23,454 bases of DNA from positions 1-23,454 of IMG/VR virus record IMGVR_UViG_3300021403_000052. The stretch is one strand, 5' to 3'. Below the pieces are notes generated by a model. The model made no database searches, had not been told where the DNA came from, and saw nothing but the letters and a program-made list of their open reading frames with translations. The translations under genes and the position numbers were made by a program. This stretch comes from a virus. Positions 1 through 8,153 of this stretch are shown piece by piece (within the stretch, counting starts at the first letter, position 1; each line of letters begins with the position of its first letter).

Positions 1-1517
1 AGAGTGACTTGATTTGAAAATGCAAGGCCTTGGTTTATTTGCGCCCAATTTGCCGCTGTCAATGTAAATACCCCGTTGGCGGCAAGTGTGCCAATGCTTG
101 TAGGAAGCGTAGGTATCGAGCTTGATAAATTTCCGTAAAACAAATAAACCCGTGCAACCACATTTGATGTCGAAGCAAAGGCATATAGATTTACAGATAG
201 TCTGCTTAATGCTGTCAACAAAGCTTGTTTTGAAGAAAGATATTGAAGCATATAAACTGCTTCACTTGGGTTGGTCGTAGCAAACTGGAAGCCCCCTATA
301 GTTGATTGTGCAACATTTACTGTTCCTACAACACTGCAGCATATTGTTTGATCCCATACATATTTCGGAGAATTAGTAAACGAGGTTATTGGGCTAAGAT
401 CGCTATTATGAATTTGCTTTGGATTCATCGCAAAATCCCACCCCACCAAAAGACTAGAAATAGGCTTAAAGTTCAACTTTGGCTGGAAGTAATGAAACAG
501 ATGATCAATTTCCCGCTCAGGCGTTTCCTGGATATATCCAACAATGGTATTGTTGATTGCTGCGGCTAGCTGCACGCATGAAATATTTACTGATACACCA
601 TTGGGTATGACGATGCTTACATTCACAAAGCCATTGCCTACACCTGGATTTGTTATAGATATAGGCGTTGCATTGGCGATTACGGAATAGTCTGCGGATA
701 CTGCGGTTCCCGAGGCTAGCGTTTGTGGTGCGCCTGTAATAGACGGCGTATAGGTCATGGACAATGTCACATTTGCACCATTGCTTTGAGCAATGAAAGT
801 CGCTGAAACTGGAGTGCTTGCAAGTATCCTTGGGGCTAGTATCTTTTGTGTTAGCTGGATGGGAAGGGAGAATCCTGTGGTGCTTATGCCTAACGCGTAT
901 GCCGGATTTCCGATGTTGTTCGTGGCTCCTGATATTGGGATTTGCCAGACATTTACGGTTCCTGTTCCTGTTGTGATTACTGACCAATCAGGTGCAATCT
1001 CCGTTGTGACTGTGCCACTTGCGATGTTGAATGTCTGTGGATTTGTAGATGTGGCAGTTGTTGGGAAGTCTACGTCTACGAATTGACCGTTGGAGATGAT
1101 GTTGTCAGACGTGCTTGTGTTTCCACCACCTCCGCCTTCTGCGGATACTCCTGGCCAGTTTGGAATATCAAATTGAAACACACCTGTACTACTATAGACC
1201 GTAATGTAATAATTATCAGCAGTTGTAGATGGTGGTTGATCATTTGGGGTGCCAGCAAAAGGCCAAAGATAAATAGGGATGTTGCCGCCACTGGAATCTA
1301 TATAGGTACCAATGCCTGAAAGCTGTAATACAGAGCCTATGTTTACATAGGAATAACTACCAGGACCTGTGCCTACCAGTTCATAAACATCTTTTGGGGT
1401 TGTTCTTGCATTATCATGAAAAAAACTTACAAAGCCGCCAGCCAGGGGAACATTTAGGGTCTTGTCCCATAGCTGCTGCTGCAAAGGTGGCATAATAACG
1501 GCTTGGTTCAATACCAT
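1..1517 (-). CDS. Tail fibre/spike-like structural protein (3' end beyond window)
   Basis: An uninterrupted minus-strand frame runs from an ATG at 1517 to the left edge (505 complete codons, no stop), so the C-terminus is missing. The N-terminal 120 residues hold a 'PLAGGFVSFF' stretch (about 24-33) and a 'YYITVYSS' stretch (103-110), a pattern I associate with head-binding or neck domains of podovirus fibre-like proteins. A pure glycine run (128-132) then acts as a hinge. Beyond it lies a Ser/Thr/Asn/Gly-rich beta-type region with few charges, typical of carbohydrate-binding virion modules. Being last in the late gene order matches P22 tailspike gene 9. The SD AAGGA sits in a hairpin loop 11 nt upstream of the ATG; an in-frame ATG at 1529 leaves no room for an SD. 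Receptor binding is inferred from position and composition, not from a catalytic motif. Confidence 0.75.
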   Translation of the reverse strand, partial: MVLNQAVIMPPLQQQLWDKTLNVPLAGGFVSFFHDNARTTPKDVYELVGTGPGSYSYVNIGSVLQLSGIGTYIDSSGGNIPIYLWPFAGTPNDQPPSTTADNYYITVYSSTGVFQFDIPNWPGVSAEGGGGGNTSTSDNIISNGQFVDVDFPTTATSTNPQTFNIASGTVTTEIAPDWSVITTGTGTVNVWQIPISGATNNIGNPAYALGISTTGFSLPIQLTQKILAPRILASTPVSATFIAQSNGANVTLSMTYTPSITGAPQTLASGTAVSADYSVIANATPISITNPGVGNGFVNVSIVIPNGVSVNISCVQLAAAINNTIVGYIQETPEREIDHLFHYFQPKLNFKPISSLLVGWDFAMNPKQIHNSDLSPITSFTNSPKYVWDQTICCSVVGTVNVAQSTIGGFQFATTNPSEAVYMLQYLSSKQALLTALSRLSVNLYAFASTSNVVARVYLFYGNLSSSIPTLPTSIGTLAANGVFTLTAANWAQINQGLAFSNQVT

Positions 1518-1521
1518 ATCG

Positions 1522-1539
1522 AATATCATCCTTGATATT
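1522..1539 (-). promoter_or_regulatory. SD-in-loop hairpin before tail fibre gene
   Basis: On the minus strand AATATC-AAGGAT-GATATT forms a perfect 6-bp stem with a hexaloop that holds the SD AAGGA. The closing pair is C-G and the loop reads ANGGAN, which is the form bound by CsrA/RsmE-type regulators. It is one of several such hairpins before late genes. Function is inferred. Confidence 0.55.
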
Positions 1540-1557
1540 TAGTGTTTCAATTATACA

Positions 1558-2124
1558 TTAGCTTTCCGACAAACTCCATTCTTCGATGGGAAGTATCAAA
1601 TCATCTTCTGGCAATAGTTTTAGTCTCTTAAGTGCTTTTTTGTCTTGTATGTAATTGTTGTATTGGAGTTGGGTTTCTAGGGGAAAAGAACAAGACCCTT
1701 CTTTATGTTTTAAAGAAAGAGATGTTTTCTTATATAGCCCTCCCCTACTAGTGTTCAATTTCTGATAGGGGACGCCTACTAGTGTCGAACTTTTATACTG
1801 TTCTCTTTTTATTCTATTTCCTACTAGTGTCAAAATTCTGGACAATATTCTTCCGCGCTTAAATTTTCTATTTGATGTAAGACCTATACGCTCAATCAGC
1901 CTATATTTTTCAAGTTTATTCAATGCATCAAAAACTGTGGTTCTATGAAAACCAGTTATTTCTGATAACTTCATAGCTGAATAGGGAAAGGGCTTGTCAT
2001 TTCTAATAAGAAAACCTAGAAGCTTATAAAATACTGATCTTTCTACTCCTGAAAGTTTTAGACGTTTATATGCGATTTCAAAGACAAGACCATTTAAAGA
2101 CTTGGTTGTTTTGTAGGTGCTCAT
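1558..2124 (-). CDS. Winged-helix DNA-binding protein, lambda-O-like replication initiator or regulator
   Basis: The 188-aa product has an N-terminal winged helix (about 20-90): a helix around 'GVERSVFYKLL', a helix-turn-helix around 'MKLSEITGFHRTTVFDALNKLEKYRLIERI', then a basic stretch (RKFKRGR). The rest (about 95-188) is low-complexity and basic, ending in an acidic tail. This layout matches phage and plasmid initiators whose N-terminal HTH binds iterons lying inside their own gene, as lambda O does. Three copies of ACACTAGTAGG lie in codons of the middle region. The gene sits between the gp16-like ejection gene and the tail gene, where P22 carries its immI regulatory region, so a regulator is the main alternative. 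It is transcribed separately from the late operon, since a strong terminator lies upstream. No clear SD precedes the ATG at 2124. Confidence 0.6.
   Translation of the reverse strand: MSTYKTTKSLNGLVFEIAYKRLKLSGVERSVFYKLLGFLIRNDKPFPYSAMKLSEITGFHRTTVFDALNKLEKYRLIERIGLTSNRKFKRGRILSRILTLVGNRIKREQYKSSTLVGVPYQKLNTSRGGLYKKTSLSLKHKEGSCSFPLETQLQYNNYIQDKKALKRLKLLPEDDLILPIEEWSLSES
1744..1830 (-). repeat. Three iteron-like direct repeats inside the HTH gene
   Basis: CCTACTAGTGT on the plus strand (ACACTAGTAGG on the minus strand) occurs exactly at 1744-1754, 1775-1785 and 1820-1830, with start-to-start distances of 31 and 45 bp. Two copies are read as 'TLVG' and the third in another frame as 'NTSRG', so the conservation is at DNA rather than protein level. 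The repeats contain ACTAGT, and the DNA between and beside them is AT-rich. They are candidate initiator or repressor binding sites, possibly the replication origin. Confidence 0.6.
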
Positions 2125-2160
2125 TTGATATACTTTTCCCGTTCTTGATGGAACAACCTG

Positions 2161-2196
2161 AAAGCCGAGCGGGCGCTAACCCATATGTTCGGCTTT
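2161..2196. other. 8-bp inverted repeat in leader of HTH gene
   Basis: AAAGCCGA (2161-2168) and TCGGCTTT (2189-2196) are perfect complements with a 20-nt loop. On the plus strand a U-rich run follows, so it could end rightward transcripts. On the minus strand it lies in the untranslated leader of the HTH gene, where no T-run follows. Role unknown. Confidence 0.4.
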
Positions 2197-2237
2197 ATTT
2201 TTATTTATGGATTGTACGTTGATGCTAAATTAAAGGC

Positions 2238-2264
2238 AAAAAAAATCCCGAAGGTTCGGGATTT
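2238..2264 (-). terminator. Intrinsic terminator ending the late operon
   Basis: On the minus strand a 9-bp stem (AAATCCCGA / TCGGGATTT) with a 4-nt loop is followed directly by eight T residues. It lies just downstream of the 20-aa ORF and the 574-aa ejection gene, and upstream of the HTH gene. It should separate late virion transcription from the HTH/tail unit, unless an antiterminator acts here. Confidence 0.85.
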
Positions 2265-2281
2265 ATAAACAACAACAAATA

Positions 2282-2344
2282 CTATTTAGACAAATGCAAA
2301 TACACCCAATAGGCACCAAATATTGCAGACAAAATTAATAACAT
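2282..2344 (-). CDS. 20-aa hydrophobic micro-protein
   Basis: This short ORF has an ATG preceded by a good SD (TTGGAGTTAACATG). It encodes 20 residues, nearly all hydrophobic and enough for one membrane span, ending His-Leu-Ser-Lys. It lies between the gp16-like ejection gene and the operon terminator, so it would be the last late cistron. It could be a small membrane or lysis-accessory peptide. The SD and composition support translation, but the length makes the call tentative. Confidence 0.4.
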   Translation of the reverse strand: MLLILSAIFGAYWVYLHLSK

Positions 2345-2393
2345 GTTAACTCCAATTAGTTTGTCATAAGAATATTATATTTATAGCCATATA

Positions 2394-4118
2394 TCAATCA
2401 TTATGTGCAGTAAATATCTTCCCAATTAAATATTTTAATCCCTGTGCTCCAAGAGTACCAGCAGCAGCGCCACCAACAAGCTTTGTTCTTGTTGACAATT
2501 GTTCTTCATAATTTTTTCGTTCCCGTCCTATTTTTGTTGTTTTCTTATTCATTCTACCAATTGCATTTTTATATCTATTTGCCATATAAACAATATGTTC
2601 TAATTTTTGTTTCTCTTCAGCTTTTAATAAGCCGGATGTAACCTTATCATGCAAAAGAGAATTTATTTTTGCAATTTTTTTATCAAAATCCTGACCTGTT
2701 AAAGGATTTTTCTTTCCTTCAGTCACATGTCCAAGTAAGGCTTTTTTGAAATCTTGAGATCCAAACAAATATTTTCTTACAGCTTCATTTTCAGGTTGTA
2801 GCAACTCTCTGTAGAAACTGTCAGATATTTTTCCTAGCTTTGTATCTGATCTCCAAGCCTTAGCAAAGGTTGGATTATATTTTATAGGAGCGCCAACCGT
2901 TTCATATACCTTGTTTATTTTAGCAAACTTCTTTGCTTCTTCAGGTGTCATTGTTCCTTCAACCCTAGAAGTTGCGTCTTGAGAAACTTTTTGTAACTTT
3001 CTTCCTGTGTCTAAAAGGCTTTCTTTCTCACCTTGAGTTAGGTTTTGGCTTTTGGCTTTCTTAAATGCTAATCCTGAAGCATCGCGTGTTTCTCGCATGA
3101 ACCTAATATAATCTTGAAGTTTTGAATTCTTGGCTGGCACTTCTATTTCATATGGGTTTCCAGCCTCATCCAATATATTTGAGAATTTTATCTTAGGACT
3201 GATCCCTTCAGCCTCTTTAATGGTGCTTCTCGGAACACCTGCTATATCAGACATTTGATTATGAAGTTCATGTAATTCATAAGGATTTTTTATTGGTTTT
3301 TGACCTATTTTCCCTTGTCCGTATTCCCCATATGATTTTTCAAAATATGAATTCAATTTCTTCTTGCTGCCGCCAAAAGCTTCAGACAACGCTTTTGCAG
3401 TGTCCACGAAATGCTCTTGAGGCAAAATACCTCCTGCTTTTTCAGTGGCTTTTTGTTCAAATTGCTCGCCTTTGCCTGTAATACGGCTAAGAGACTCCAA
3501 TAGTTTAGTTTCATATTCCTTGAGGTTCTTAAGAGATTCTGATGGCCTGGTCATCCAGTTATAGGCATCTTTGACACCCCTCATAGCCATGGGAATGGCA
3601 CTTCCTGCTGCACCTAATGTTGTGCCTAGCAAAGAGTTATCAGGGTCTGCCTCAAGCCCCCCAATGATGCCACCAGGAACAACCGTTTGTGCTGCTCGCA
3701 TTGAAGGAGAAGCGCCTTTTGCTACAAATGCTTCCGATCCGGCAACTGGAATTGCAAATGGAGATATGAAGTTTCCAACATCCTTGCCAAATTGTCCTGC
3801 GGTGCTTTCAGGGGCATATCTATTAAAATCAGCTCTAGGTACTTTGTAATCGCTTTTTTTCCCTGTCCATGCTTCATATCCCTTGATAAATGGATAGTGC
3901 AAGCCTTGAGCTACATTTGCCCCTATATCGCTTAGACCATGTGCTATTCCAGGAAAAAGACCCATTTCGTAATCGGCAACGTTTTTAAAAAAACCCTGTT
4001 GTTTTTCAGGTGCTGGCATCCCTTCAAGCTGACTAAGCAAGTTTGGATCAGTTACTTCTGAATTTAACTTATTTAGTAGTTCTGGATCGGTAACTTCCTT
4101 TTTTACTTTTCGTACCAT
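2394..4118 (-). CDS. Large ejection/internal virion protein (P22 gp16-like by position)
   Basis: The 574-aa product has the expected size (P22 gp16 is about 609 aa) and is the last of three ejection-type genes. An acidic N-terminus contains a short tandem repeat, 'EVTDPELLNKL' then 'EVTDPNLLSQL' (about 8-31). Gly/Ala-rich semi-hydrophobic stretches follow (about 45-185: 'GIAHGLSDIGANVAQGL', 'GGIIGGLEADPDNSLLGTTLGAAGSA'), then a long charged, Lys-rich helical region (190-545) and a C-terminal hydrophobic 'GGAAAGTLGAQGLKYLIGKIF'. Such soluble proteins with membrane-active segments are delivered into the host envelope during DNA entry. The start at 4118 has SD AAGGA and overlaps the gp20-like gene by 16 nt. 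I see no lytic transglycosylase motif. Assignment rests on synteny and composition. Confidence 0.6.
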   Translation of the reverse strand: MVRKVKKEVTDPELLNKLNSEVTDPNLLSQLEGMPAPEKQQGFFKNVADYEMGLFPGIAHGLSDIGANVAQGLHYPFIKGYEAWTGKKSDYKVPRADFNRYAPESTAGQFGKDVGNFISPFAIPVAGSEAFVAKGASPSMRAAQTVVPGGIIGGLEADPDNSLLGTTLGAAGSAIPMAMRGVKDAYNWMTRPSESLKNLKEYETKLLESLSRITGKGEQFEQKATEKAGGILPQEHFVDTAKALSEAFGGSKKKLNSYFEKSYGEYGQGKIGQKPIKNPYELHELHNQMSDIAGVPRSTIKEAEGISPKIKFSNILDEAGNPYEIEVPAKNSKLQDYIRFMRETRDASGLAFKKAKSQNLTQGEKESLLDTGRKLQKVSQDATSRVEGTMTPEEAKKFAKINKVYETVGAPIKYNPTFAKAWRSDTKLGKISDSFYRELLQPENEAVRKYLFGSQDFKKALLGHVTEGKKNPLTGQDFDKKIAKINSLLHDKVTSGLLKAEEKQKLEHIVYMANRYKNAIGRMNKKTTKIGRERKNYEEQLSTRTKLVGGAAAGTLGAQGLKYLIGKIFTAHND

Positions 4119-5482
4119 TTTCCATTTTCCTTAACATAAGTTTTTCCATTTATAATTTTTTCATCTTCGATCTCTTCAGATTCATTGCCATGATGCATAT
4201 TCTGTTCATGCTCAAATTGCTTATCAGGATCAAAGTAATAATCTTGCGTCGCAGGAATGCTTTTTAATGCTTTCTTTTCAGCTTTGTTTAGTTCTTGTTG
4301 CCATCTCATGCCTGCTTTTAAGTTAGCACTCGCAGGAACGAGGCCTTCTTTGATCCATTTTTTAATTCTTGCAGAAACATCATCGGCCTTTAAAGATTCC
4401 GCATATCTATTGTAGGTCTGGTTGGTTCTTCCTGCTTGGAACCTAGAGGCCTCTGAAACAGTTGTATTTGTTAATGCTTTATCTGCTACCAAAAGATCAT
4501 CAATCATTTTTGCTGACTTTTTATCCGTATTATATTTTCTTGCAGCCTCTTCCATCTTAAAAGTAGCTCCTGGCCCTGAAAATGGTGCGGCTCCTTTAAA
4601 AGCCAAAGGATATAATGAATTAAATAACGAAATATTCTTAGCAGATTCTTTTTGCTTTTCGGTAGTCTGTTTTTTAAATCCTATTGTTTGACCTGTATTT
4701 GGATCTTTAATTTCTGTGTCGCCTGGTTTTAACCCATTTAGTTGACGGTGTCTAATATCTGATAAATCTTCTTGTCTTTGGGACTTGGCTTTTTCTATGG
4801 CTTCAGCTTGTTTAACTACTGTACTATTTTCACCGTATTGTTGTTTTAATCTAAGCATACTTTCCGCATCACGAGCGCTTCCTGTTAGTGCTGCTTCCTT
4901 GTTCGTAGGAGGTGTCAGTCCGGCTTGCTTATAAAACATGGCCTTCATAAAATCATCTTTATTTATTCCAAAAGGCAATTGTTGACCAGTAGGTTGTGGT
5001 GATGGTTCTGGTTGAGGAGCAAACATTCCTTGTCCACCAGGTGTAAATTCTTCTTTAGGATTGCTCCTTAAAAGTTGTTCTGCAAATGAAGTTGGTGCTT
5101 CTGTCTTTGGTTCTGCAACAGTAGAACCAACATTATTTCTTTTGTCACTAAAATAATCATTCATCATATCTTGATAAAATTTAGCTTGTTTTGCCTTGGA
5201 TAATTGCGCATCATATTGAGCCTGTAACATCTGCCTTCTTAATGGCAATAGAGAAAGCTCTCCTTGCTTTCCTTGTAATGTAGCCGCCTCTTGTTGCATA
5301 GCATATTTTGCCTTCGCCTCATTTATCTTATTAGCAAGCTCTTTCCCAAACTCAGTATTTTGATGTGTGCGTGGCATATATCCCAACTCCATCCCTTGCT
5401 TAATGGCAGACATATAATCAGGAACAGAAGACTTTAGTGGATTATCACCCACAATATTAGGCAAATTAAATTGAATTGCCAT
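4103..5482 (-). CDS. Ejection/internal virion protein (P22 gp20-like by position)
   Basis: The 459-aa product compares with about 471 aa for P22 gp20 and occupies the same place between gp7-like and gp16-like genes. It begins 'MAIQFNLPNIVGDNPLKSS'. An Ala/Gln/Lys-rich probable coiled coil follows (about 45-110), then a Pro/Gln-rich linker (about 150-170, 'PQPEPSPQPTGQQ'), a mixed helical region, and an acidic, His-containing C-terminus with an 'NGKTYVKENGKWYEK' tail. It starts at 5482 after a GGGAGG SD, sharing that base with the end of the upstream gene. Function as a pilot protein is inferred from context. Confidence 0.55.
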   Translation of the reverse strand: MAIQFNLPNIVGDNPLKSSVPDYMSAIKQGMELGYMPRTHQNTEFGKELANKINEAKAKYAMQQEAATLQGKQGELSLLPLRRQMLQAQYDAQLSKAKQAKFYQDMMNDYFSDKRNNVGSTVAEPKTEAPTSFAEQLLRSNPKEEFTPGGQGMFAPQPEPSPQPTGQQLPFGINKDDFMKAMFYKQAGLTPPTNKEAALTGSARDAESMLRLKQQYGENSTVVKQAEAIEKAKSQRQEDLSDIRHRQLNGLKPGDTEIKDPNTGQTIGFKKQTTEKQKESAKNISLFNSLYPLAFKGAAPFSGPGATFKMEEAARKYNTDKKSAKMIDDLLVADKALTNTTVSEASRFQAGRTNQTYNRYAESLKADDVSARIKKWIKEGLVPASANLKAGMRWQQELNKAEKKALKSIPATQDYYFDPDKQFEHEQNMHHGNESEEIEDEKIINGKTYVKENGKWYEK

Positions 5483-6174
5483 TAGTGACCTCCCATGTTT
5501 CCAAGGAGTTTCAAGATGTCTTGATGATTAGAATAGTCGCCATATCCAGACAAGGCCGAACTTGCGCCTCCAAAGATGTTTTTCCAGGAGTTGGCGCTGT
5601 TTTCATTTTCTTGGTTCTTGGCACCATACGCCATGTTTGCTTTTTGGCCTGTAATGTTTGCAAGCATATTTGCATAATCTGTATTTGCACCATATCCTTG
5701 GTTTTCTATGCCTTGCTCCCCGCTTAACCCTGCTCCATATAGACCCATGACGTGGTTTAAATAGTCCTCAAAGTCTTTGCTATGGAGATCCATGGCCTTA
5801 TCAGCCGAGTACTGTTGGTGCTGCATAGATCCTGCCATGCCACCTGCGGCTTGTGCGTTTGTAATCTCGCGCATGGCTTCCTCTAGGCGAGATTTATACC
5901 CTGGAGACTCCTTATATCCTGCTGCAAACTTGTCATACATGGCATTGGGATCGCCAATCAATTTATCATATTCACTTTTTGTTTTAGTAAGCGCATCATT
6001 GCCAGCATTCATATAAGGCTGATAATAAGGATTCATCTGGCTTGGGATATTGTTAAGATAAGGATTGGCCGCATTCATAGGCGCATTTGCGCGTTTCTTG
6101 TTTCCAAATAGACCAAACAAGCCTCCTGCGGCTGACATAAGCCCTGGGGCCATGGACAATAGTGCTGGTAACAT
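5482..6174 (-). CDS. DNA-transfer/ejection protein (P22 gp7-like)
   Basis: I place the start at the ATG at 6174, which has a strong SD (AAGGAGCGTGAAATG), rather than at an upstream in-frame ATG at 6228. The product is then 230 aa, essentially the length of P22 gp7 (229). The N-terminus is hydrophobic and Gly-rich (residues 1-25, 'LLSMAPGLMSAAGGLFGLFG') and ends in a basic patch, as in phage ejection proteins that insert in membranes. The middle is rich in Asn, Tyr, Gln, Ala and Met, with a helical 'SRLEEAMREITNAQAAGG' segment. It is the first of three ejection-type genes in P22 order. Confidence 0.65.
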   Translation of the reverse strand: MLPALLSMAPGLMSAAGGLFGLFGNKKRANAPMNAANPYLNNIPSQMNPYYQPYMNAGNDALTKTKSEYDKLIGDPNAMYDKFAAGYKESPGYKSRLEEAMREITNAQAAGGMAGSMQHQQYSADKAMDLHSKDFEDYLNHVMGLYGAGLSGEQGIENQGYGANTDYANMLANITGQKANMAYGAKNQENENSANSWKNIFGGASSALSGYGDYSNHQDILKLLGNMGGH

Positions 6175-6184
6175 TTCACGCTCC

Positions 6185-6490
6185 TTATGAATGTAGCACG
6201 TTCTTAAATGTTGGCACTCCGGCCACATATATACAGACCATCAACTGGTCTGTGTCTGTATTATAAATCAATGTTCCCCTCTGGCAGGTAAACTCACCTT
6301 GAGGGTTTGTGCCATTTTGTATAATCAATATATTAGCAGAATTCTGGGCTGGAGGCACCAAGCCCTCATCACTCGTGACCGACTGCAATGACTGCACTAA
6401 GTTCTGTCTAAACTGGTATTCAGGGGCTGTAGGATTTCCTTGTTCGTCTGTCATCGGGCTAACAGGCAAATCAGGGATGTTGGTTGGCAT
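6185..6490 (-). CDS. Small virion-associated protein of unknown role
   Basis: This 101-aa protein lies between the gp10-like and gp7-like genes, where P22 encodes the tail needle gp26 and gp14, but it is much shorter than either. The N-terminal half is polar, with 'APEYQFRQNLVQSLQSV'. The C-terminal half has a beta-like 'CQRGTLIYNTDTDQLMVC' motif that resembles adhesin or fibre-tip repeats (GTL-YN-TD-L-V). The start at 6490 has SD AAGGA seven nt upstream. A small tail-tip or minor structural protein is a reasonable guess; no specific function is claimed. Confidence 0.5.
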   Translation of the reverse strand: MPTNIPDLPVSPMTDEQGNPTAPEYQFRQNLVQSLQSVTSDEGLVPPAQNSANILIIQNGTNPQGEFTCQRGTLIYNTDTDQLMVCIYVAGVPTFKNVLHS

Positions 6491-6499
6491 AAAATTTCC

Positions 6500-8122
6500 T
6501 TATAAATAGGCCAAGACTTCACCAGGGCCTACAACATAACGGCTAAATCCTTCAAATTGTAGTCGGGCTGTAAAGTCGTTCGCGCGTCCCAACCTCTGGA
6601 ATATAAACCTTGATTTGCGTCTTCCGGTCAAGTTCATATTGAGCGATACACTGTTCCCATAGGTTTCTCCACCATCACGCGATATGGCCAAAAATACTTC
6701 CATGTTACGTGTTACAGTACCACTCATACTATTAAATGAATTTTCAGTGACCATCTCATTTAGGCCATCTTCTGTAAGCATCCGTACTTCAGTAATTTCT
6801 GTAATCATGTATTCGGGGAATGTCGTATTGTCAAAATTGGGCTGTCCTTGTTCTATGGTAAAGCCAAGGCTTCTGAAGATAAGTGGACGCTGTGAAGGGA
6901 GCCTTATTGGTGAGCAAATTCTAACGCGCGGTATTACGCCAAACATATTTTGATATTGGTAAGTGGTAAATTGCGTACCAAAGGCATAAAGATTGCCATC
7001 ATTAAAGCTTACAAAATAATAAGTATTGTTAAAGAATACTATCTTTCTTGCTGGATGATAATTTTCGTTCTCATCTGTAATCGTGAAAAACTTATTATTA
7101 GTAAGGTCTAATGCAAGAGTAAGTTTGTCTGTCTTAAAAGTAAGCTGATAAAAAAGATGGCCATCGAGTTTGACCAAAAAACCACTACAGTCTTCTGGGG
7201 CCTTAAGCGTTGAAAAGAGATAATCTATGCCGTCGGTTGAGACTTCAGTTATATCAGCGCCTGTTGTATACATGATGACGGGACCCGCTTCCTCGCTTAT
7301 CCCGACCCATACAATATAGTTGCCTTGATATGCGATAGAACTTGGGTTGATACACCCATAGTCTATGCTAATGGAGTTGTTGCGTGTCCATGGGAACAAT
7401 GCGCCACCTGTAAACGTCCATTGCTCGGCGACTGTGTTCCCCATCACAAAGGTCATGTTTCCACGTCCTGGCATTGGTACTACGGCTTGAACAGTATCTG
7501 GTTTTGTTGTTAGTTGTCCAATGTATGGTGGCAATGTTGGCCATATAAGGCCATTGCTTGGAAGTGACAACCTCCATTCTGGAGTTCCTAATGATGCTAC
7601 AATAAAATAGGTGTTTTGAAATGACAAGAAACCTGGTTTAAAATCTAAGGGTATTAATGTTTGTGTTGGCGTCAATTGTGTGGCACTTTGCGCTATGCTA
7701 AATATTGCAGTTTTCTGGTCATAAATATAAATATGTAGGCCATCAGAGAAAGCCACTTGTCCGGCCGTGTTCTCGGCAATAAAGACCTCTCCTGTTGTAG
7801 TAGTTAGGTTTCCAACAAATTGAGGAACAAGTGCTTCATTAAAGTAGACGACTTCTGCACCAACAACCGCATAAAGCCTGTTAAATACTGTGGAGGTATG
7901 GTCGCCCCTGCCTTCACCGGATGATGCTATTTGCTGGATGAACATGAACCCTGCATAGTCAACCAAAAAGCCATCACTAATCATCATATTGAATGTTTGT
8001 GATTGGTTTATTTTGGGATATCTGCCATAGGTGTTGCTTCCCACTATGTCGATTGGGATCTCAAACAATCCTTGTGAGTTCATAGGCGCTAGAGGACTAG
8101 CGCGTGTCCCTTCGTCTGCCAT
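6500..8122 (-). CDS. Packaged-DNA stabilisation protein, P22 gp10-like tail hub
   Basis: The 540-aa protein resembles the P22 gp10 family of tail accessory factors, which form the hub under the portal-gp4 channel and hold packaged DNA (P22 gp10 is about 472 aa). Recognisable features are an N-terminal 'FEIPIDIVGSNTYGRYPKINQSQTFNM' stretch (about 20-46), repeated propeller-like beta segments ('RLYAVVGAEVVYFN', 'DGLHIYIYDQ', 'NTYFIVAS'), and a C-terminal beta domain with 'RKSRFIFQRLGRANDFTARLQFEG'. The order gp4-like, gp10-like, gp7-like matches P22. Its SD lies in the loop of a 6-bp hairpin that abuts the ATG. Two small membrane-protein genes separate it from the gp4-like gene, unlike P22. Confidence 0.8.
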   Translation of the reverse strand: MADEGTRASPLAPMNSQGLFEIPIDIVGSNTYGRYPKINQSQTFNMMISDGFLVDYAGFMFIQQIASSGEGRGDHTSTVFNRLYAVVGAEVVYFNEALVPQFVGNLTTTTGEVFIAENTAGQVAFSDGLHIYIYDQKTAIFSIAQSATQLTPTQTLIPLDFKPGFLSFQNTYFIVASLGTPEWRLSLPSNGLIWPTLPPYIGQLTTKPDTVQAVVPMPGRGNMTFVMGNTVAEQWTFTGGALFPWTRNNSISIDYGCINPSSIAYQGNYIVWVGISEEAGPVIMYTTGADITEVSTDGIDYLFSTLKAPEDCSGFLVKLDGHLFYQLTFKTDKLTLALDLTNNKFFTITDENENYHPARKIVFFNNTYYFVSFNDGNLYAFGTQFTTYQYQNMFGVIPRVRICSPIRLPSQRPLIFRSLGFTIEQGQPNFDNTTFPEYMITEITEVRMLTEDGLNEMVTENSFNSMSGTVTRNMEVFLAISRDGGETYGNSVSLNMNLTGRRKSRFIFQRLGRANDFTARLQFEGFSRYVVGPGEVLAYL

Positions 8123-8140
8123 TTAACCGTCCTTGGTTAA
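8123..8140 (-). promoter_or_regulatory. SD-in-loop hairpin before gp10-like gene
   Basis: On the minus strand TTAACC-AAGGAC-GGTTAA is a perfect 6-bp stem with a hexaloop holding the SD. It abuts the ATG at 8122. The core CAAGGACG fits the CANGGANG form of CsrA/RsmE sites. Role inferred. Confidence 0.6.
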
Positions 8141-8153
8141 TTCAACTACTTAA

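Noticed and set aside
517-987. 156-aa minus-strand ORF inside the tail fibre gene
   Set aside because: It is a shadow in another frame of the continuous tail fibre frame, has odd His/Asn/Arg composition and no SD.
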